This document shows positions 63,219-64,000 of a DNA stretch of 64,000 nt, one piece after another. Origin of the DNA: Phreatobacter sp. (GTDB lineage: Bacteria; Pseudomonadota; Alphaproteobacteria; Rhizobiales; Phreatobacteraceae). Below the pieces are notes generated by a model. It saw nothing but the letters and a program-made list of their open reading frames with translations. It did no database searches and was not told the DNA's origin. The stretch spans positions 1 to 64,000 of the forward strand of contig NZ_JAEULY010000015.1 in NCBI RefSeq assembly GCF_016793595.1, read 5' to 3'. The position numbers and the translations under genes were made by a program. Position 1 is the first letter of the stretch; every line of letters begins with the position of its first letter.

Positions 63219-64000
63219 TTACTGTCGCATCGCCTCTCGCGAAATGATCAGCCGTTGCACCTCGCTCGTGCCCTCGTAGATGCGGGTGATGCGCGCGTCG
63301 CGCACGTGGCGCTCGACCGGGAAGTCAGCGCAGTAGCCGGCGCCGCCGTGGAGCTGAAGCGCCGTGTCGGTGGCGCGCCCGGCTGCTTCGGAGGCGAAAA
63401 GCTTGGCCATGGAAGCCTCGCGGCCGAAAGGCTCGCCGCGGTCCTTCTTCGCGGCGGCCGAGAGGATGAGCAGGCGGGCCGCCTCTAGCTCCGTCTCGCG
63501 GTCGGCGATCATCCACTGTATCCCCTGGAAGTCGGCGATGGCCTGCCCGAACTGGCGGCGCTCCTTCACATAGGTCTTCGCCGCGTCCATGGCGGCGCGG
63601 GCAATGCCGAGCGAGAGCGCCGCAATGCCGATGCGCCCACCGGCGAGTTCCCCGACTGCAATGCGGAAACCGTCGTCGAGGCGGCCCATCACGGCCGAGG
63701 CCGGTACGCGGCAACCGTCGAAATGCACGGTATTGGTGGCCGAGCCGTGCTGTCCCAGCTTCTTCTCGGCCTTGCCGATGACGAGGCCCGGCGTGCCGGC
63801 CTCCACGAGAAAACAGGAAATGCCCTTGCCCTTCGGCGCTTCCGGGTTGGTCATCGCCCAGACGACGAAGAGGCCGGCATATTCGGCCGAGGTGATGAAG
63901 ACCTTCTCGCCGTCAAGGACGAAGTGATCGCCGTCGCGGCGCGCGCGCGTCTTCATGCCGGCGGGGTCGGAGCCGGCGCCGGACTCGGTCAGGCAGAAGC
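63219..64000 (-). CDS. Acyl-CoA dehydrogenase (C-terminal part, cut by window edge)
   Basis: The frame is open to base 64000, so the N-terminus is outside the window. The visible 260 residues start FCLTESGAGSDPAGMKTR (the usual substrate-side loop of ACADs) and end in the conserved IYEGTSEVQRLIISREAM; the Q-HGGAGYCAD segment is also present, so this is an ordinary single-subunit enzyme, unlike the split pair at 43-46 kb. Stop TAA is 171 bases from the MCP start. Confidence 0.92.
   Translation of the reverse strand, partial: FCLTESGAGSDPAGMKTRARRDGDHFVLDGEKVFITSAEYAGLFVVWAMTNPEAPKGKGISCFLVEAGTPGLVIGKAEKKLGQHGSATNTVHFDGCRVPASAVMGRLDDGFRIAVGELAGGRIGIAALSLGIARAAMDAAKTYVKERRQFGQAIADFQGIQWMIADRETELEAARLLILSAAAKKDRGEPFGREASMAKLFASEAAGRATDTALQLHGGAGYCADFPVERHVRDARITRIYEGTSEVQRLIISREAMRQ

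Overview
The window reads as chromosomal DNA of a high-GC alphaproteobacterium, most likely of the order Hyphomicrobiales (Rhizobiales-like). The pointers are a class I lysyl-tRNA synthetase, hisD followed by a UPF0262 gene, two phasins, a DUF1127 protein, a PdhS/PleC-type kinase with a very long disordered region, and a tRNA-His without G-1 and with A73. No rRNA, CRISPR array, transposase or prophage block was seen. I cannot name the genus from the sequence alone.

Layout. 1-9914: respiratory nitrate reduction. narK (a NarK1-NarK2 fusion), narG, narH, narJ and narI (cut by the window edge) run leftward. A cysteine-less Crp/Fnr regulator (NarR-like) runs rightward from the shared intergenic region, which holds a perfect FNR box and a second DNR/NnrR-like palindrome. 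9915-12426: tRNA-His, two phasins with PhaR-like sites, and a six-TM voltage-gated channel with an unusual all-aspartate filter. 12678-25899: sensor kinase, prmA, a 57-codon CxxC protein, uvrD/pcrA, an L,D-transpeptidase, hslO, a thioesterase, a glycosyltransferase, a periplasmic binding protein and a DUF1127 protein. 25963-29396: a leftward run ogt-araC-VOC-SRPBCC followed by an Xre/RES toxin-antitoxin pair with a large palindrome in front of it. 29524-33623: lysS, an S24 repressor, DUF952, apaG and a TSUP transporter.

33670-48243 is a large acyl-CoA catabolic island. Leftward it encodes a heterodimer-like pair of acyl-CoA dehydrogenases, a MaoC hydratase, a hydroxyacyl-CoA dehydrogenase-type SDR, a thiolase, a complete branched-chain-type ABC importer (livK-livH-livM-livG-livF), an APH-family protein and another SDR. 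Rightward it encodes an acyl-CoA ligase and a TetR regulator. A perfect 18-bp palindrome overlaps the candidate promoter in the divergent region, so import, activation and beta-oxidation of one unknown carboxylate may be under one TetR switch.

48272-56784 is mostly housekeeping: HugZ-like protein, hisD, UPF0262, a low-MW phosphatase, nitronate monooxygenase, obgE, argE and a TPP enzyme. 56974-58362 is a strikingly AT-rich single gene for a P-loop ATPase and looks horizontally acquired. It is followed by a maleate-isomerase-like protein, an M20 peptidase, a YghU-type GST, a soluble PAS-PAS chemoreceptor with three phased dyads upstream, and a truncated acyl-CoA dehydrogenase at the right edge.

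The observations I would follow first are the native TFDDWSN channel filter, the AT-rich ATPase gene, the acyl-CoA island with its palindrome, and the small CxxC protein.
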